A stretch of 64,000 nt of DNA from an uncultured Draconibacterium sp. (GCF_963677155.1 NZ_OY781884.1:3158501-3222500); one strand, 5' to 3'. Positions 54,073 to 62,790 are shown, counted from the first letter of the stretch. The notes: generated from the sequence alone by a model not told the origin. Program-made: numbers and translations.

Positions 54073-54765
54073 ATGGACGAAAAAAACTTAAACATTATTT
54101 TAGTTGAGGACGACCTTAATCTTGGATTTTTGTTGGAGGATTTTTTGAAGAGCCATGGAGTTGGAGTAACGCTGTATCGCGATGGAGAAGAAGGCTTGGA
54201 AGGATTCAGAAAAAAAGGTGATTTCAATTTTTGCATTTTTGATGTGATGCTCCCCAAAATGGATGGATTTACGCTGGCCAAAAAGGTAAAAGCTGTTCAA
54301 CCCGAAATTCCGGTAGTTTTTCTTACGGCGCGTGCCATGAAAGAGGATAAAATGAAAGGCTATACTATTGGTGCCGACGATTACATTACCAAACCTTTTG
54401 ATGAGGACGAGTTGTGGTGTAAAATTATTGCCATTAGTAAACGCAGCGATTTTATCCAGGAAGAAACCGAAACGGTTTACCAGGTTGGCGCTTACGAATT
54501 CGATTATGAAAACCTTTCGCTTTGTTTGGACGGAAATATAAAACGCCTTACCACGCGCGAGGCCGAGGTGTTGCGTATGCTTTGTAAGGAGAAAAAGAAT
54601 GTGGTTCGGCGCGAGCAGATTTTAACAGCCATTTGGGGCGAGAACGATTATTTTGCCGGTCGAAGCCTCGATGTATTCATTTCGAAACTCAGAAAGTACT
54701 TTGCCGGAGATCCTTCAATTTCGATCGAAAATGTGGTAAAAGTGGGGTACATTTTACATTGCTAA
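54073..54765 (+). CDS. Response regulator, OmpR/PhoB-type
   Basis: A 230-residue regulator: receiver with acidic pocket DDLNLGFL, phospho-acceptor D57 in CIFDVMLPKMDG, the Thr in VVFLTARAM and the Lys in YITKPFDEDEL; then a winged-helix DNA-binding domain (RLTTREAEVLRMLCKEKK, AIWGENDYFAGRSLDVFI). It is in an operon with its kinase, 3 bases apart. Its likely targets are the flanking Cys-rich genes, but no operator was identified by eye. Confidence 0.93.
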   Translation: MDEKNLNIILVEDDLNLGFLLEDFLKSHGVGVTLYRDGEEGLEGFRKKGDFNFCIFDVMLPKMDGFTLAKKVKAVQPEIPVVFLTARAMKEDKMKGYTIGADDYITKPFDEDELWCKIIAISKRSDFIQEETETVYQVGAYEFDYENLSLCLDGNIKRLTTREAEVLRMLCKEKKNVVRREQILTAIWGENDYFAGRSLDVFISKLRKYFAGDPSISIENVVKVGYILHC

Positions 54766-54771
54766 ATAAAA

Positions 54772-54801
54772 AAAGTCGCTCATTATTTAATGAACGACTT
54801 T
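54772..54801. terminator. Shared bidirectional terminator between the regulator and the second Cys/Lys-rich gene
   Basis: Fourteen-base arms (AAAGTCGCTCATTA / TAATGAACGACTTT) with one mismatch and a two-base loop. On the minus strand it is followed by TTTTTTT; on the plus strand it closes the response regulator gene. Confidence 0.75.
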
Positions 54802-54821
54802 CCTTTATAGGCGGTAATCAA

Positions 54822-55112
54822 TTATGATTTACCTGATTTATCACCACCACAAGATTTGCTGCAGTCGCTTTTCTTTTCTGCTGATTTTTCGCCTGAGCAG
54901 CCCTTAGCTTTTGCTTTTGTTCCTGAACATCCTTCGCCTTTCGCTTCAGACTTTGAGGCTTTTTTTCCATCCTCTTTCTTTTCTTTTTCTACTTTGTCGG
55001 CGTTATCTACAACCTGAACGATTTCATCGTTGGTAACAACTGTAGCTTCAGTCATTGCTAATGATACTCCGTAAACTGCAACAAACGCTAATAGAAATAA
55101 TACTTTTTTCAT
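54822..55112 (-). CDS. Second small exported Cys/Lys-rich protein
   Basis: A 96-residue protein from ATG 55110-55112 (a TTG three codons upstream is less likely). Signal peptide VLFLLAFVAVYGVSLA, an acidic/lysine-rich middle (VEKEKKEDGKKASKSEAKG) and a GC-rich tail with GCSGTKAKAKGCSGEK and DCSKSCGGDKS, four or five cysteines. It has the same plan as the protein at 52282: signal, charged spacer, Cys-rich end. Role unknown; metal binding is the simplest guess. Confidence 0.6.
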   Translation of the reverse strand: MKKVLFLLAFVAVYGVSLAMTEATVVTNDEIVQVVDNADKVEKEKKEDGKKASKSEAKGEGCSGTKAKAKGCSGEKSAEKKSDCSKSCGGDKSGKS

Positions 55113-55301
55113 GATTTCCAATTTTAGTTATTAATGAATAATTATTGTTTTAATGTTTATTTAGACTCAATATTAATAACTAATACAGTTAAAAGCAAAT
55201 TGAAAATAAGACAAGTAGGTTTTTATTCTGTTTTTAGGGTTTAATCATCAGAAAAACAGTGGTTTGTGTGCATGTTAATGTGTTGTTAAAAATGTTAACG
55301 C

Positions 55302-56696
55302 CTAGTTGCCCAAACGGCAAACGGCTTCGGGAGTAATCAACTGATCAAACTCGTTAGCAGTTAAAAGCTCTGATTTTAAGACTGCTTCCTTGATCGATAA
55401 ACCACTGTTTTCGACCATTTTTATGAGCTCTGAACAACGCTCGTAACCAATTTTCGGAATAAGCGCAGTAATCGTAGCGGTTGAGTTGTGCACATGCGAA
55501 CGGCAAAGCTCTTCGTTGGCAGTTATCCCTGAAACACATTTTTCGTTGAATAACTTACAGGCATTTTTAAGCAAATCAATGGATTCGAGAAAACTATGCG
55601 CAATCAGTGGCATAAACTGGTTAAGCTCAAGATTTCCGGCGCTGCAGGCTTGTGCTATCACCTGATCGTTACCCATAACTTTTATGGCGGTTTGCGCCAC
55701 AGCTTCGGGAATAACCGGATTTACTTTTCCCGGCATAATCGATGAACCCGCCTGAAGTTGGGGTAGGTTAATTTCCCCAAGTCCGGCATGTGGCCCGCTG
55801 GATAAAAGTCGAAGGTCGTTGCTGATCTTTAGTAAATTAACAGCACATGCTTTTAATATCCCTGAAACTTCAACAAATACATCTACGTTTTGTGTACCGT
55901 CCATCAGGTTTTCGCTGCGTGCCAGACCAATGTTTGTATTTTCACGCAGCTTGTCGACTACCCTAAAAATAAATTGTTTGGGTGCACCAAGCCCTGTTCC
56001 GATGGCTGTTCCGCCAAGATTTACCACGCGCAATCGTTCTTCGCATTTGTAAATACGCCGCCTGTCGCGGTTTAAAGCTTCGGCATAAGCACTCATTTCG
56101 CGCCCTAACGTTGTTAAAACTGCATCTTGTAATTGCGTGCGGCCAATTTTAACGATGTGTGCAAATTCTTTTTCTTTTTGCTGAAAAGCTTCCTGCAGGT
56201 TTAGCACATGTTGTTCCAGTTCGCGCAACAAACGAATAGCAGCAACTTTAAGCGCCGTGGGGTAGGTGTCGTTGGTGCTTTGGTGCAGGTTGATATCATC
56301 AAGAGGAGAGACAAATGCATAATTACCTAATTCTTTTCCGAGAATTTGCAGGGCACGATTAGCCAATACTTCGTTCACATTCATATTGGTTGATGTTCCG
56401 GCACCGCCCTGCAAAGCATCCACCAAAATGTGCTCATTTAGTAATCCCTGGCTCATCTCAAAAGCGGCCTTTTCAATGGCTTCTGCTTTTGTTTTGTCAG
56501 TCCAAAAGCCAAGTGTATTATTGGTTTGTGCGCAAGCCTGTTTTACTTCGCCGTAAGCTTTAATAAGCTCCGGATGAACCTTGTGCCCGGAGATGGGAAA
56601 ATTCTCCACCGCACGGGCGGTATGAATACCCCAAAGTGCATCGGCTGGTAGTTGCTTCTTTCCAATAAAGTCACTTTCTTCTCTTGTGTTGATCAT
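55302..56696 (-). CDS. aspA: Aspartate ammonia-lyase
   Basis: A 464-residue enzyme of the fumarase/aspartase superfamily. Signatures: GGAGTSTNMNVNEVLANRAL, the LHQSTNDTYPTALKV loop and GSSIMPGKVNPVIPEAV (the superfamily signature with the catalytic serine). GTGLGAPKQFIFRVV and AQACSAGNLELNQFMP fit aspartase rather than fumarase or argininosuccinate lyase. It converts aspartate to fumarate and ammonia, a fermentative or fumarate-respiration entry route. It lies next to hydG but shares no obvious function with it. Confidence 0.9.
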   Translation of the reverse strand: MINTREESDFIGKKQLPADALWGIHTARAVENFPISGHKVHPELIKAYGEVKQACAQTNNTLGFWTDKTKAEAIEKAAFEMSQGLLNEHILVDALQGGAGTSTNMNVNEVLANRALQILGKELGNYAFVSPLDDINLHQSTNDTYPTALKVAAIRLLRELEQHVLNLQEAFQQKEKEFAHIVKIGRTQLQDAVLTTLGREMSAYAEALNRDRRRIYKCEERLRVVNLGGTAIGTGLGAPKQFIFRVVDKLRENTNIGLARSENLMDGTQNVDVFVEVSGILKACAVNLLKISNDLRLLSSGPHAGLGEINLPQLQAGSSIMPGKVNPVIPEAVAQTAIKVMGNDQVIAQACSAGNLELNQFMPLIAHSFLESIDLLKNACKLFNEKCVSGITANEELCRSHVHNSTATITALIPKIGYERCSELIKMVENSGLSIKEAVLKSELLTANEFDQLITPEAVCRLGN

Positions 56697-56771
56697 GATT
56701 TGCTTGATTATTGGATTACATGATTTTGTTGTGAACTCTTTTGAATATTAAACTTCTAATTCCAAAGTTTA

Positions 56772-58172
56772 TTAACAATAAACATCATCACGGCCAGCTT
56801 CAACACGATTTACCAGTTTTTCAGCGCGTTGTTTGGCAATACCACTCATGCCGGCTATTGTTTCGCGAATTAATTTATCCCCAATCTCACGTGTTTGTGG
56901 CGATGCATAGTTTTGCAAATATTCTTTAAACGAACTAAGGCCATTTGGAGCACAGTGTAAGCGAATATCGCCGGGTTTTGCCAAATCCATAAAATCCTGA
57001 CCGGTTCTTCCCAATCGATAACAAGCCGTGCAGAATGATGGAATGTATCCCATTGAAGCCACATCGCAAATTACTTCATCGAGCGGACGATGGTCGCCAA
57101 GCGAAAACTGGCTTGAAGGATCGTCTTCCGAAGTTTCACCGTATCCTCCTGGATTGGTTTTACTTCCTGCCGAAATCTGGCTTACTCCCAATGCGAATGT
57201 ATCGCGGCGCATTTGTGCTGTTTCGCGGGTTGACATGATGATGCCGGTGTACGGAACTGCCAGGCGCAGAATGGCTACCATTTTACGAAAATCAATATCT
57301 GAAACCGGAAAAGGCGGATGCGATGCCATATCGCTGTTGGTTGCCGGTTCCATACGTGGTACACTGATGGTGTGCGGACCAACCCCAAATTTATCTTCCA
57401 ATTCAAAAATATGCTGCATCATGGCCAGTGTCTCAAAACGATAGTCGAACAGACCAAGCAATACGCCAATTCCAACGTCGTCAATTCCGGCTTCCATTGC
57501 TCTGTGTAATGCCCAGGTGCGCCAGTTGTAATCGCGTTTTTTTCCGCCTAGATGTACTTTATTGTAGGTTTCGCGGTGGTAGGTTTCCTGAAAAATCTGA
57601 TAGGTACCAATATTCGCATCTTTTGCCTGTTTAAATTCTTCAACGGTGAGCGGAGCAACATTGATGTTCACACGTCGTATTTCGCCATGTTCGTTTTTAA
57701 CGCTGTATACTGTTTTAATGCAGTCGAGAACATACTGGAAACCATCTTTATCAGGGTAGGATTCTCCGGCAACCAGCAAAACTCTTTTGTGTCCTTGATT
57801 GATCAGTATTTCTACTTCTTTTGCAATCTCTTCCTGCGATAAGGCATGGCGAACAATATCTTTATTGCTTGCTCTGAATGCACAATATAAGCATTCGTTT
57901 TTACACAAATTCGACACGTATAGCGGCGCAAACAGCACCAGCCTTTTTCCATAAATGGTTTCTTTTACGGTGTTTGCTGTGTTAAACAGTTCTTCCATCA
58001 TTTCCGGATCGCTGATGGCGGTAAGAGCTGCGACGTCAGTAAGGTTTAAGCCTTTCATTTCGGCAGCTTTGGCTAATATTTCTTTAATTCTTGCTGGCTC
58101 TGGGTTTTTATTTTGTTCCAGTGCTTCCCAAACTTTGGCTTCGTTGATAAAATCGGCAGGTACGTTATACAT
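56772..58172 (-). CDS. hydG: [FeFe]-hydrogenase H-cluster radical SAM maturase HydG
   Basis: A 466-residue radical SAM enzyme from ATG 58170-58172; the longer ORF needs a TTG start and adds an unlike N-terminus. The SAM triad is CKNECLYCAF (about residues 87-94), and the C-terminal extra cluster ligands are in FCTACYRLGRTG and the later RLHCAPNGL, which are typical of HydG and absent from ThiH. It splits tyrosine to give CO and CN- ligands for the H-cluster. TM1266-type regulator lies 34 bases upstream on the same strand. Confidence 0.95.
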   Translation of the reverse strand: MYNVPADFINEAKVWEALEQNKNPEPARIKEILAKAAEMKGLNLTDVAALTAISDPEMMEELFNTANTVKETIYGKRLVLFAPLYVSNLCKNECLYCAFRASNKDIVRHALSQEEIAKEVEILINQGHKRVLLVAGESYPDKDGFQYVLDCIKTVYSVKNEHGEIRRVNINVAPLTVEEFKQAKDANIGTYQIFQETYHRETYNKVHLGGKKRDYNWRTWALHRAMEAGIDDVGIGVLLGLFDYRFETLAMMQHIFELEDKFGVGPHTISVPRMEPATNSDMASHPPFPVSDIDFRKMVAILRLAVPYTGIIMSTRETAQMRRDTFALGVSQISAGSKTNPGGYGETSEDDPSSQFSLGDHRPLDEVICDVASMGYIPSFCTACYRLGRTGQDFMDLAKPGDIRLHCAPNGLSSFKEYLQNYASPQTREIGDKLIRETIAGMSGIAKQRAEKLVNRVEAGRDDVYC

Positions 58173-58206
58173 ATTTTTTTGAGTTAAAAGATCGGTTTTT
58201 ATTCTT

Positions 58207-58452
58207 CTATTTTTTTGCAAGTCCTGATTTTACAGAAATGCCCGGAATGCTACCGAGTGTTCCTGTTAATTTGCCTAACTCGTCGGTTGTGGCATCGATT
58301 ACCAGTGTGATAACTGAGTAATTTTCTTTTGCGTTCGGTAGGCCGGTGCGTGCCAGAATAAGTTCCGAAAACTGACTCAGAACCTGATTTACGTTTTCTG
58401 ATGATTTTTCGCGGTTTTCAATTATTATGCCTACAAAACCCAGTCGTTTCAT
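58207..58452 (-). CDS. TM1266-family iron-only hydrogenase system regulator
   Basis: An 81-residue protein with the TM1266 pattern: LGFVGIIIENREKSSENVNQ, LILARTGLPNAKENYSVI, LVIDATTDELGKLTGTLG, IPGISVKSGLA. This ACT/ferredoxin-like small domain is found next to hyd maturation genes and is a putative regulator. It starts just before hydG, so the two probably share a transcript. Confidence 0.88.
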   Translation of the reverse strand: MKRLGFVGIIIENREKSSENVNQVLSQFSELILARTGLPNAKENYSVITLVIDATTDELGKLTGTLGSIPGISVKSGLAKK

Positions 58453-58739
58453 ATATAAGAGTTAGAAGTTGCATGTTTGAAGACCGAAATTTTTCTGTCA
58501 ACAAACATCAACATAATTTTTACAAATAAATTCTACGGGGAATACAGGGAAAGCAGATCAGTGATTAATCTTTTAACATTAATCATTAATTCTTTATCGT
58601 TTTCCCTAAAGTCAGCCGTAGCCTTCCCGCAGGATTATGATGCAAAAGTAACTTTAATTTTAATTGACTAACATGAGAAATGTTGTAAACTGCTAATGTT
58701 ATGCAACCTAGTTCTAAAACATAACATACGGTTTCGTTC

Positions 58740-58772
58740 TTGAGCTTTATTGCGCAGAAAAGCATATTTTTG
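58740..58772 (+). promoter_or_regulatory. Bacteroidota-type promoter of hydE
   Basis: TTG (58740-58742), 22-base spacer, TATTTTTG (58765-58772). Transcription would begin only about four bases before the ATG at 58782, so the mRNA is nearly leaderless; this favours the 58782 start over the longer ORF start. Confidence 0.55.
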
Positions 58773-58781
58773 TGGCTCAAA

Positions 58782-59837
58782 ATGATTGGTTTGGATAAAC
58801 AGGAAATCATACAATTACTAAAGGCTAGAGGCGAAGAGCGCACTGAACTTTTAAAGCGGGCACAGGAGGTGAAGGTAAACGAAACCGGGAATAAAGTTTA
58901 TTTCCGTGGTTTGATTGAGTTTTCGAATATTTGCGCCAAGGATTGTTTGTATTGCGGTATTCGGAAAGGAAATGACAAGGTTGTGCGTTACGAGGTAAGT
59001 GATGACGAGATTTTGGAATCGTGCCGTTTCGCCTGGGAAAATCGTTTTGCTTCGGTGGTGTTACAATCGGGCGAATTATCGTCGCCGGCTTTTGTGAAAA
59101 GGGTAGACGGTTTGCTAAAAAAAATCAAGCAGATTTCGAACGGAGAATTAGGAATTACATTGAGCTGCGGAGAACAAAGCCTGGAAACCTATCGTCGTTG
59201 GTTCGAGAGTGGTGCACACCGTTATTTGTTGCGCATTGAGTCATCGAGCCGAGAGCTGTATTACAAGATCCACCCTGAAAATGAGATCCATTCGTTTGAA
59301 AAGCGAATAGAAGCATTAGAAAGTTTAAAAGCGGCCGGTTATCAGGTTGGAACAGGAGTAATGATTGGATTGCCATTTCAAACCTACGAACACCTTGCCG
59401 ATGATTTGTTGTTTTTCAAAAAACTTGATATTGATATGTGTGGGATGGGGCCATACATCGAGCACGAAGATACGCCGCTGTATCAACACCGGCATCTGCT
59501 AAAAACAAAGCAGGAACGGTTTGATTTGGCATTGAACATGATTGCCGTTTTACGCTTATTAATGCCCGATATTAATATTGCTGCGGCAACTGCCTTGCAA
59601 GCCATTGATCCGGCAGGGCGTGAAAAAGCACTGGCCATTGGAGCCAATGTAATTATGCCCAATTTAACGCCAACTGCTTATCGTGAGGAGTATCAGCTTT
59701 ACGAGAATAAACCTTGTTTAGATGAAGATGCCGAATTGTGTCGTAATTGTCTGGAGGCGAGAATCCACATGGCCGGATCGGAAATTGGTTACGGCGAATG
59801 GGGCGATTCGAAACATTTTCATAAAAGGAAAAAGTGA
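58782..59837 (+). CDS. hydE: [FeFe]-hydrogenase H-cluster radical SAM maturase HydE
   Basis: A 351-residue radical SAM enzyme started at ATG 58782 (the ORF is open from 58740, but the promoter box falls inside the extension). The SAM triad is CAKDCLYCGI, with LVEFSNI-like FRGLIEFSNI before it and LQSGELSSPAFVKRV, GITLSCGEQSLETYR, HRYLLRIESSSRELY, GTGVMIGLPFQTYEHLADDL after it. It makes the dithiomethylamine-related part of the H-cluster bridge. It is divergent from the TM1266/hydG pair. Confidence 0.93.
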   Translation: MIGLDKQEIIQLLKARGEERTELLKRAQEVKVNETGNKVYFRGLIEFSNICAKDCLYCGIRKGNDKVVRYEVSDDEILESCRFAWENRFASVVLQSGELSSPAFVKRVDGLLKKIKQISNGELGITLSCGEQSLETYRRWFESGAHRYLLRIESSSRELYYKIHPENEIHSFEKRIEALESLKAAGYQVGTGVMIGLPFQTYEHLADDLLFFKKLDIDMCGMGPYIEHEDTPLYQHRHLLKTKQERFDLALNMIAVLRLLMPDINIAAATALQAIDPAGREKALAIGANVIMPNLTPTAYREEYQLYENKPCLDEDAELCRNCLEARIHMAGSEIGYGEWGDSKHFHKRKK

Positions 59838-59994
59838 AGTATTGATTCACCGCGATTATTTATCTTTCTTGGCAATCTGTTTTTCTGTGATTCTTCGTTA
59901 AGTGATGATAGATAACAAGAACCAATTCATTTTTTGAGATAAGTATGTGTTTGGGGATTAATGATTAGTTGCAGAGATTTTTTCTCAAGAAGGT

Positions 59995-60336
59995 TTATTG
60001 ATAGCTAATAAAACCTAAAGCCGCAGCGCTTTTTTCGTATTTTTCAAAAACTTCAATGTAAATTTTTCTGCCGGAGGGCGTACTACACTCTCCGTAAGGA
60101 GGAGCATCGAAGAGGCGTTGTACACGAATTGATTCAACCGGAATCTTTTCTTCTTCCAAATAGGTTTTTACTTCTTCAATGTAATTCGCGCTGTTAGGAA
60201 GTGCCTCCCAGGGATTGGCGCATCGGGTTTCGCCAAAATACATTTTGATTAAAAGATCATCCGTTTCTTTTTTTGTTTCTTTACAACTGCACAGAATAAA
60301 TATTGCACAAGCACTTAGGAGTAAAATTTTTTTCAT
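59995..60336 (-). CDS. Small lipoprotein of unknown function
   Basis: A 113-residue lipoprotein, lipobox LCSC with the lipid cysteine at residue 18. The mature part is short, has two cysteines (ETRCANPWEAL, YGECSTPSGRK) and a helix in the middle (YIEEVKTYLEEEKIP). No family recognised. A TAAATTTG promoter box lies 23 bases upstream. It stands alone between hydE and the SulP gene. Confidence 0.65.
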   Translation of the reverse strand: MKKILLLSACAIFILCSCKETKKETDDLLIKMYFGETRCANPWEALPNSANYIEEVKTYLEEEKIPVESIRVQRLFDAPPYGECSTPSGRKIYIEVFEKYEKSAAALGFISYQ

Positions 60337-60358
60337 GTTTTATGTTTTTCTGATGAAG

Positions 60359-60366
60359 CAAATTTA
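60359..60366 (-). promoter_or_regulatory. Promoter-like -7 box (TAAATTTG) of the small lipoprotein gene
   Basis: Exact TAnnTTTG match, 23 bases before the ATG; no clear TTG partner. Confidence 0.4.
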
Positions 60367-60546
60367 TGAAAATGATTGTTATGTTTTACATAGATTACAT
60401 TCTTTAATGATTGTTAGCAAAAGTTTAGAAAGAAAAATGAGGCGAAAGGGAGGCCGAATAACGCGTAAAATAAGTACGAATAATAATTTGGCTGAGGAGA
60501 GGAAGTAATTGATGCTTGTAACTAATAAATGTTAATTTTTACCCTA

Positions 60547-60599
60547 AAAAAGCAGCCTAAAACTGAAAGATGAACATTGTTTTTGTTTCAGGCCGCTTT
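60547..60599 (-). terminator. Probable terminator of the SulP gene
   Basis: AAAAGC...GCTTTT outer arms and CTGAAA/TTTCAG inner arms with a larger loop; followed by a T run on the minus strand. The rest of the 311-base gap between 60337 and 60647 holds no other feature I can support. Confidence 0.5.
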
Positions 60600-60647
60600 T
60601 GAAGCTAATCCGTAAAAGCTTTTCTATATTTAACGACAAGTATTGTA

Positions 60648-62255
60648 TTATGAAGTTGCATTTTCATTCAATTTTGTCTGCAATTTCGTTAACTTGTTGT
60701 AGTGGTCGATGGCCACAAAATAATTCGGATCTTCCACCACATTTACATCGCAAATAGCTTCTGCTTTTTTTACCAGTTTTATACAATCGCGGCTAAGGTG
60801 ACGAAGGTGAATTGTTTTGCCTGCTTTTTGGTAACGCTCGGCCAGTTTGTTAATGGCCTCAATAGCCGACTGATCGGCAATACGCGACTCTTTAAAGTCA
60901 ACGATCACTTCGTTTGGATCGTTTTGAACATCAAACTTACTTTGAAAAAGCGCAGTGGATCCAAAAAACAATGGCCCAAAGATTTCGTAGTGTTTAATGC
61001 CGTGCTCGTCAACACTTTTGCGGGCACGAATACGCTTGGCGTTTTCCCACGAAAATACCAGTGCCGAAACCACAACTCCGGCCAAAACCGCAATGGCAAG
61101 ATCGAAAGCTACGGTGAGCCCGGTAACCAAAATAATTACGATAAGATCGGAAAGCGGGATTTTATTCATGATTCTGAAAGTACTCCATGCAAAGGTGCCA
61201 ATTACCACCATAAACATTACGCCAACCAGTGCTGCAATCGGAATCATTTCGATATACGACGAGGCGAATAAAATAAAAACAAGCAACATTACGGCAGCCA
61301 CAATACCCGACAAACGGCCACGACCACCCGATTTTATATTGATAATACTCTGTCCGATCATGGCACAACCGCCCATTCCTCCAAAAAATCCGTTTACGAT
61401 GTTGGCGAATCCCTGTGCGGCAGCTTCGCGGTTTCCGCTACCACGCGTTTCTGTTAACTCGTCAACCAGGTTTAGTGTCATTAGCGATTCTATCAGACCA
61501 ACTGCTGCCAGAATTAAGGCATAAGGAAAAATGAGTTCCAAGGTGTGCAGGTTTAAAGGAATTAGCGGAACATTAAACGTCGGCAGGCCAGCTTTAATAC
61601 TATCGCCACCACCACTTTGAATAAAACTACGTACCGTTTCTGTTTCTATGTTTCCGAAAATTACGATGGCAGTAACCACTAAAATTCCAACCAGCGCTGC
61701 CGGTATGGCTTTACTGAGTTTGGGCAGCAGAACCATTATCGCCATAGTTAGACCAACCAAACCAAGCATGGTGTACAGTGGCGTTCCGCTTAACCATTCG
61801 CCGCCGGTTTTAAACATATTCAGCTGCGAAAGGAAAATAACAATAGCTAGTCCGTTTACAAAGCCCATCATTACCGAATGCGGTACCAGGCGAATAAACT
61901 TTCCGAGCTTGAAAACACCAAAAAGTGCCTGTATTGTTCCGGCCAGAATGAGGGTAGCAAATAAGTACTGCAAGCCTTGTCCGTCGCCGATGGCATTACC
62001 TTGTTGTACCAGGCTTACCATTACAACGGCCATTGCTCCTGTTGCTCCCGATATCATTCCCGGGCGGCCTCCAAAGATGGAGGTAATCAGTCCCATCATA
62101 AACGCACCGTACAAACCAACAATTGGCGATACACCAGCCACAAAACTAAAAGCCACCGCCTCGGGTACCAGTGCCAGCGCAACAGTTAGCCCCGAAAGGA
62201 TATCATCTTTTATGCTTCCCTGCTTCTTATCTATAAATTTGAATTCAAATTTCAT
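60648..62255 (-). CDS. SulP-family anion transporter with C-terminal STAS domain
   Basis: A 535-residue transporter. The SulP core shows GLTVALALVPEAVAFSFV, GLYGAFMMGLITSIFGG and SGATGAMAVVMVSLV, with 10-14 spans to about residue 390; the STAS domain (about 420-520) has FGSTALFQSKFDVQND, VIVDFKESRIADQSAIEAI and LRHLSRDCIKLVKKA. The family moves sulfate, bicarbonate, chloride or other anions; the substrate is not clear. A structured leader candidate lies 30 bases upstream. Confidence 0.92.
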   Translation of the reverse strand: MKFEFKFIDKKQGSIKDDILSGLTVALALVPEAVAFSFVAGVSPIVGLYGAFMMGLITSIFGGRPGMISGATGAMAVVMVSLVQQGNAIGDGQGLQYLFATLILAGTIQALFGVFKLGKFIRLVPHSVMMGFVNGLAIVIFLSQLNMFKTGGEWLSGTPLYTMLGLVGLTMAIMVLLPKLSKAIPAALVGILVVTAIVIFGNIETETVRSFIQSGGGDSIKAGLPTFNVPLIPLNLHTLELIFPYALILAAVGLIESLMTLNLVDELTETRGSGNREAAAQGFANIVNGFFGGMGGCAMIGQSIINIKSGGRGRLSGIVAAVMLLVFILFASSYIEMIPIAALVGVMFMVVIGTFAWSTFRIMNKIPLSDLIVIILVTGLTVAFDLAIAVLAGVVVSALVFSWENAKRIRARKSVDEHGIKHYEIFGPLFFGSTALFQSKFDVQNDPNEVIVDFKESRIADQSAIEAINKLAERYQKAGKTIHLRHLSRDCIKLVKKAEAICDVNVVEDPNYFVAIDHYNKLTKLQTKLNENATS

Positions 62256-62285
62256 TCGTTCTACTTATTTTTTGTTGTGGAAAAA

Positions 62286-62362
62286 CCCGGAAGGTGAGAG
62301 ACCCCAGCACTGTGGCTGGTTGGAGTAGCTACTTTTGCTCGCTCCTGAAGTCTCGTTCCGGG
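62286..62362 (-). ncRNA. Candidate structured leader RNA (riboswitch-like) of the SulP gene
   Basis: Read on the minus strand, a three-way junction can form: P1 CCCGGAA/TTCCGGG (62356-62362 with 62286-62292), P2 GAGAC/GTCTC (62350-62354 with 62298-62302), then two hairpins, GGAG...CTCC (62122 bases on the plus-strand coordinates 62322-62345) and CCAGC...GCTGG (62304-62319). The 3' arm of P1 is followed by five T, so the fold could also end transcription. It lies 30 bases before the SulP start. It matches no riboswitch class I know. All pairing was found by eye. Confidence 0.5.
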
Positions 62363-62566
62363 GGATTAATAATAAAAATTCAAAAAGACTATTCGTTTAA
62401 TTGTTCTTACAATTAAAGCGCGCGAAAATAGGGCTAATTTTTAGAAAGTATGTTGTAGAGCATGTTTTAAGGGGGATTGTTAATGTTGGGATAAAGTGAA
62501 GAAAAGGGAGGGGATTGATTACTTAAACCTTCAAGGTCTAAGTAACCTTAGAAAATGCATCAACCT

Positions 62567-62790
62567 GATCAGAAAAGCGATTGTTCCATCAGAAAAGGTG
62601 AAAAACCGAACGGAAGTGCAATTGTACCAGCTGAAAATGCTAATGTACCGCTCGGAAATGTGATTGTACTGCCCGGAAATGTGATTGTACTGCCTGAAAA
62701 TGCTATTGTACCACCTGAAAGTGTGATTGTACTGGCCGGAAATGCTATTTTACCGTCTGAAAGAGTGATTATACCGGTCGGAAAATGACC
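62567..62790. repeat. 21-bp imperfect repeat tract B
   Basis: Ten units, nine of exactly 21 bases and one of 20 (starts at 62567, 62588, 62608, 62629, 62650, 62671, 62692, 62713, 62734, 62755), plus a partial unit. The core is TACCGCnCGGAAATGTGATT in the best copies. Heptads such as GNVIVLP, ENAIVPP, ESVIVLA repeat in the plus-strand frame. The core ACCGCnCGGAAATG is shared with tract A on its minus strand. Confidence 0.8.

Noticed and set aside
56772-58172. Thiazole biosynthesis enzyme ThiH
   Set aside because: The extra C-terminal cysteine set (CTACYRLGRTG) and neighbouring TM1266 and hydE genes show HydG.
61648-62328. 226-residue open frame on the plus strand over the SulP gene
   Set aside because: Antisense shadow; also crosses the leader RNA.
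62286-62362. Known riboswitch class (cobalamin, SAM, TPP, glycine, THF)
   Set aside because: None of the conserved boxes of these classes could be matched; GCCACAG alone is not sufficient for cobalamin.
62555-62788. 77-residue protein over repeat tract B
   Set aside because: It is made almost wholly of the tandem repeat; a 21-bp period keeps any frame open, so this alone is not evidence of a gene.
62567-62790. CRISPR array
   Set aside because: Units abut with no spacers, and no cas genes are present; the 21-bp units are degenerate tandem repeats.
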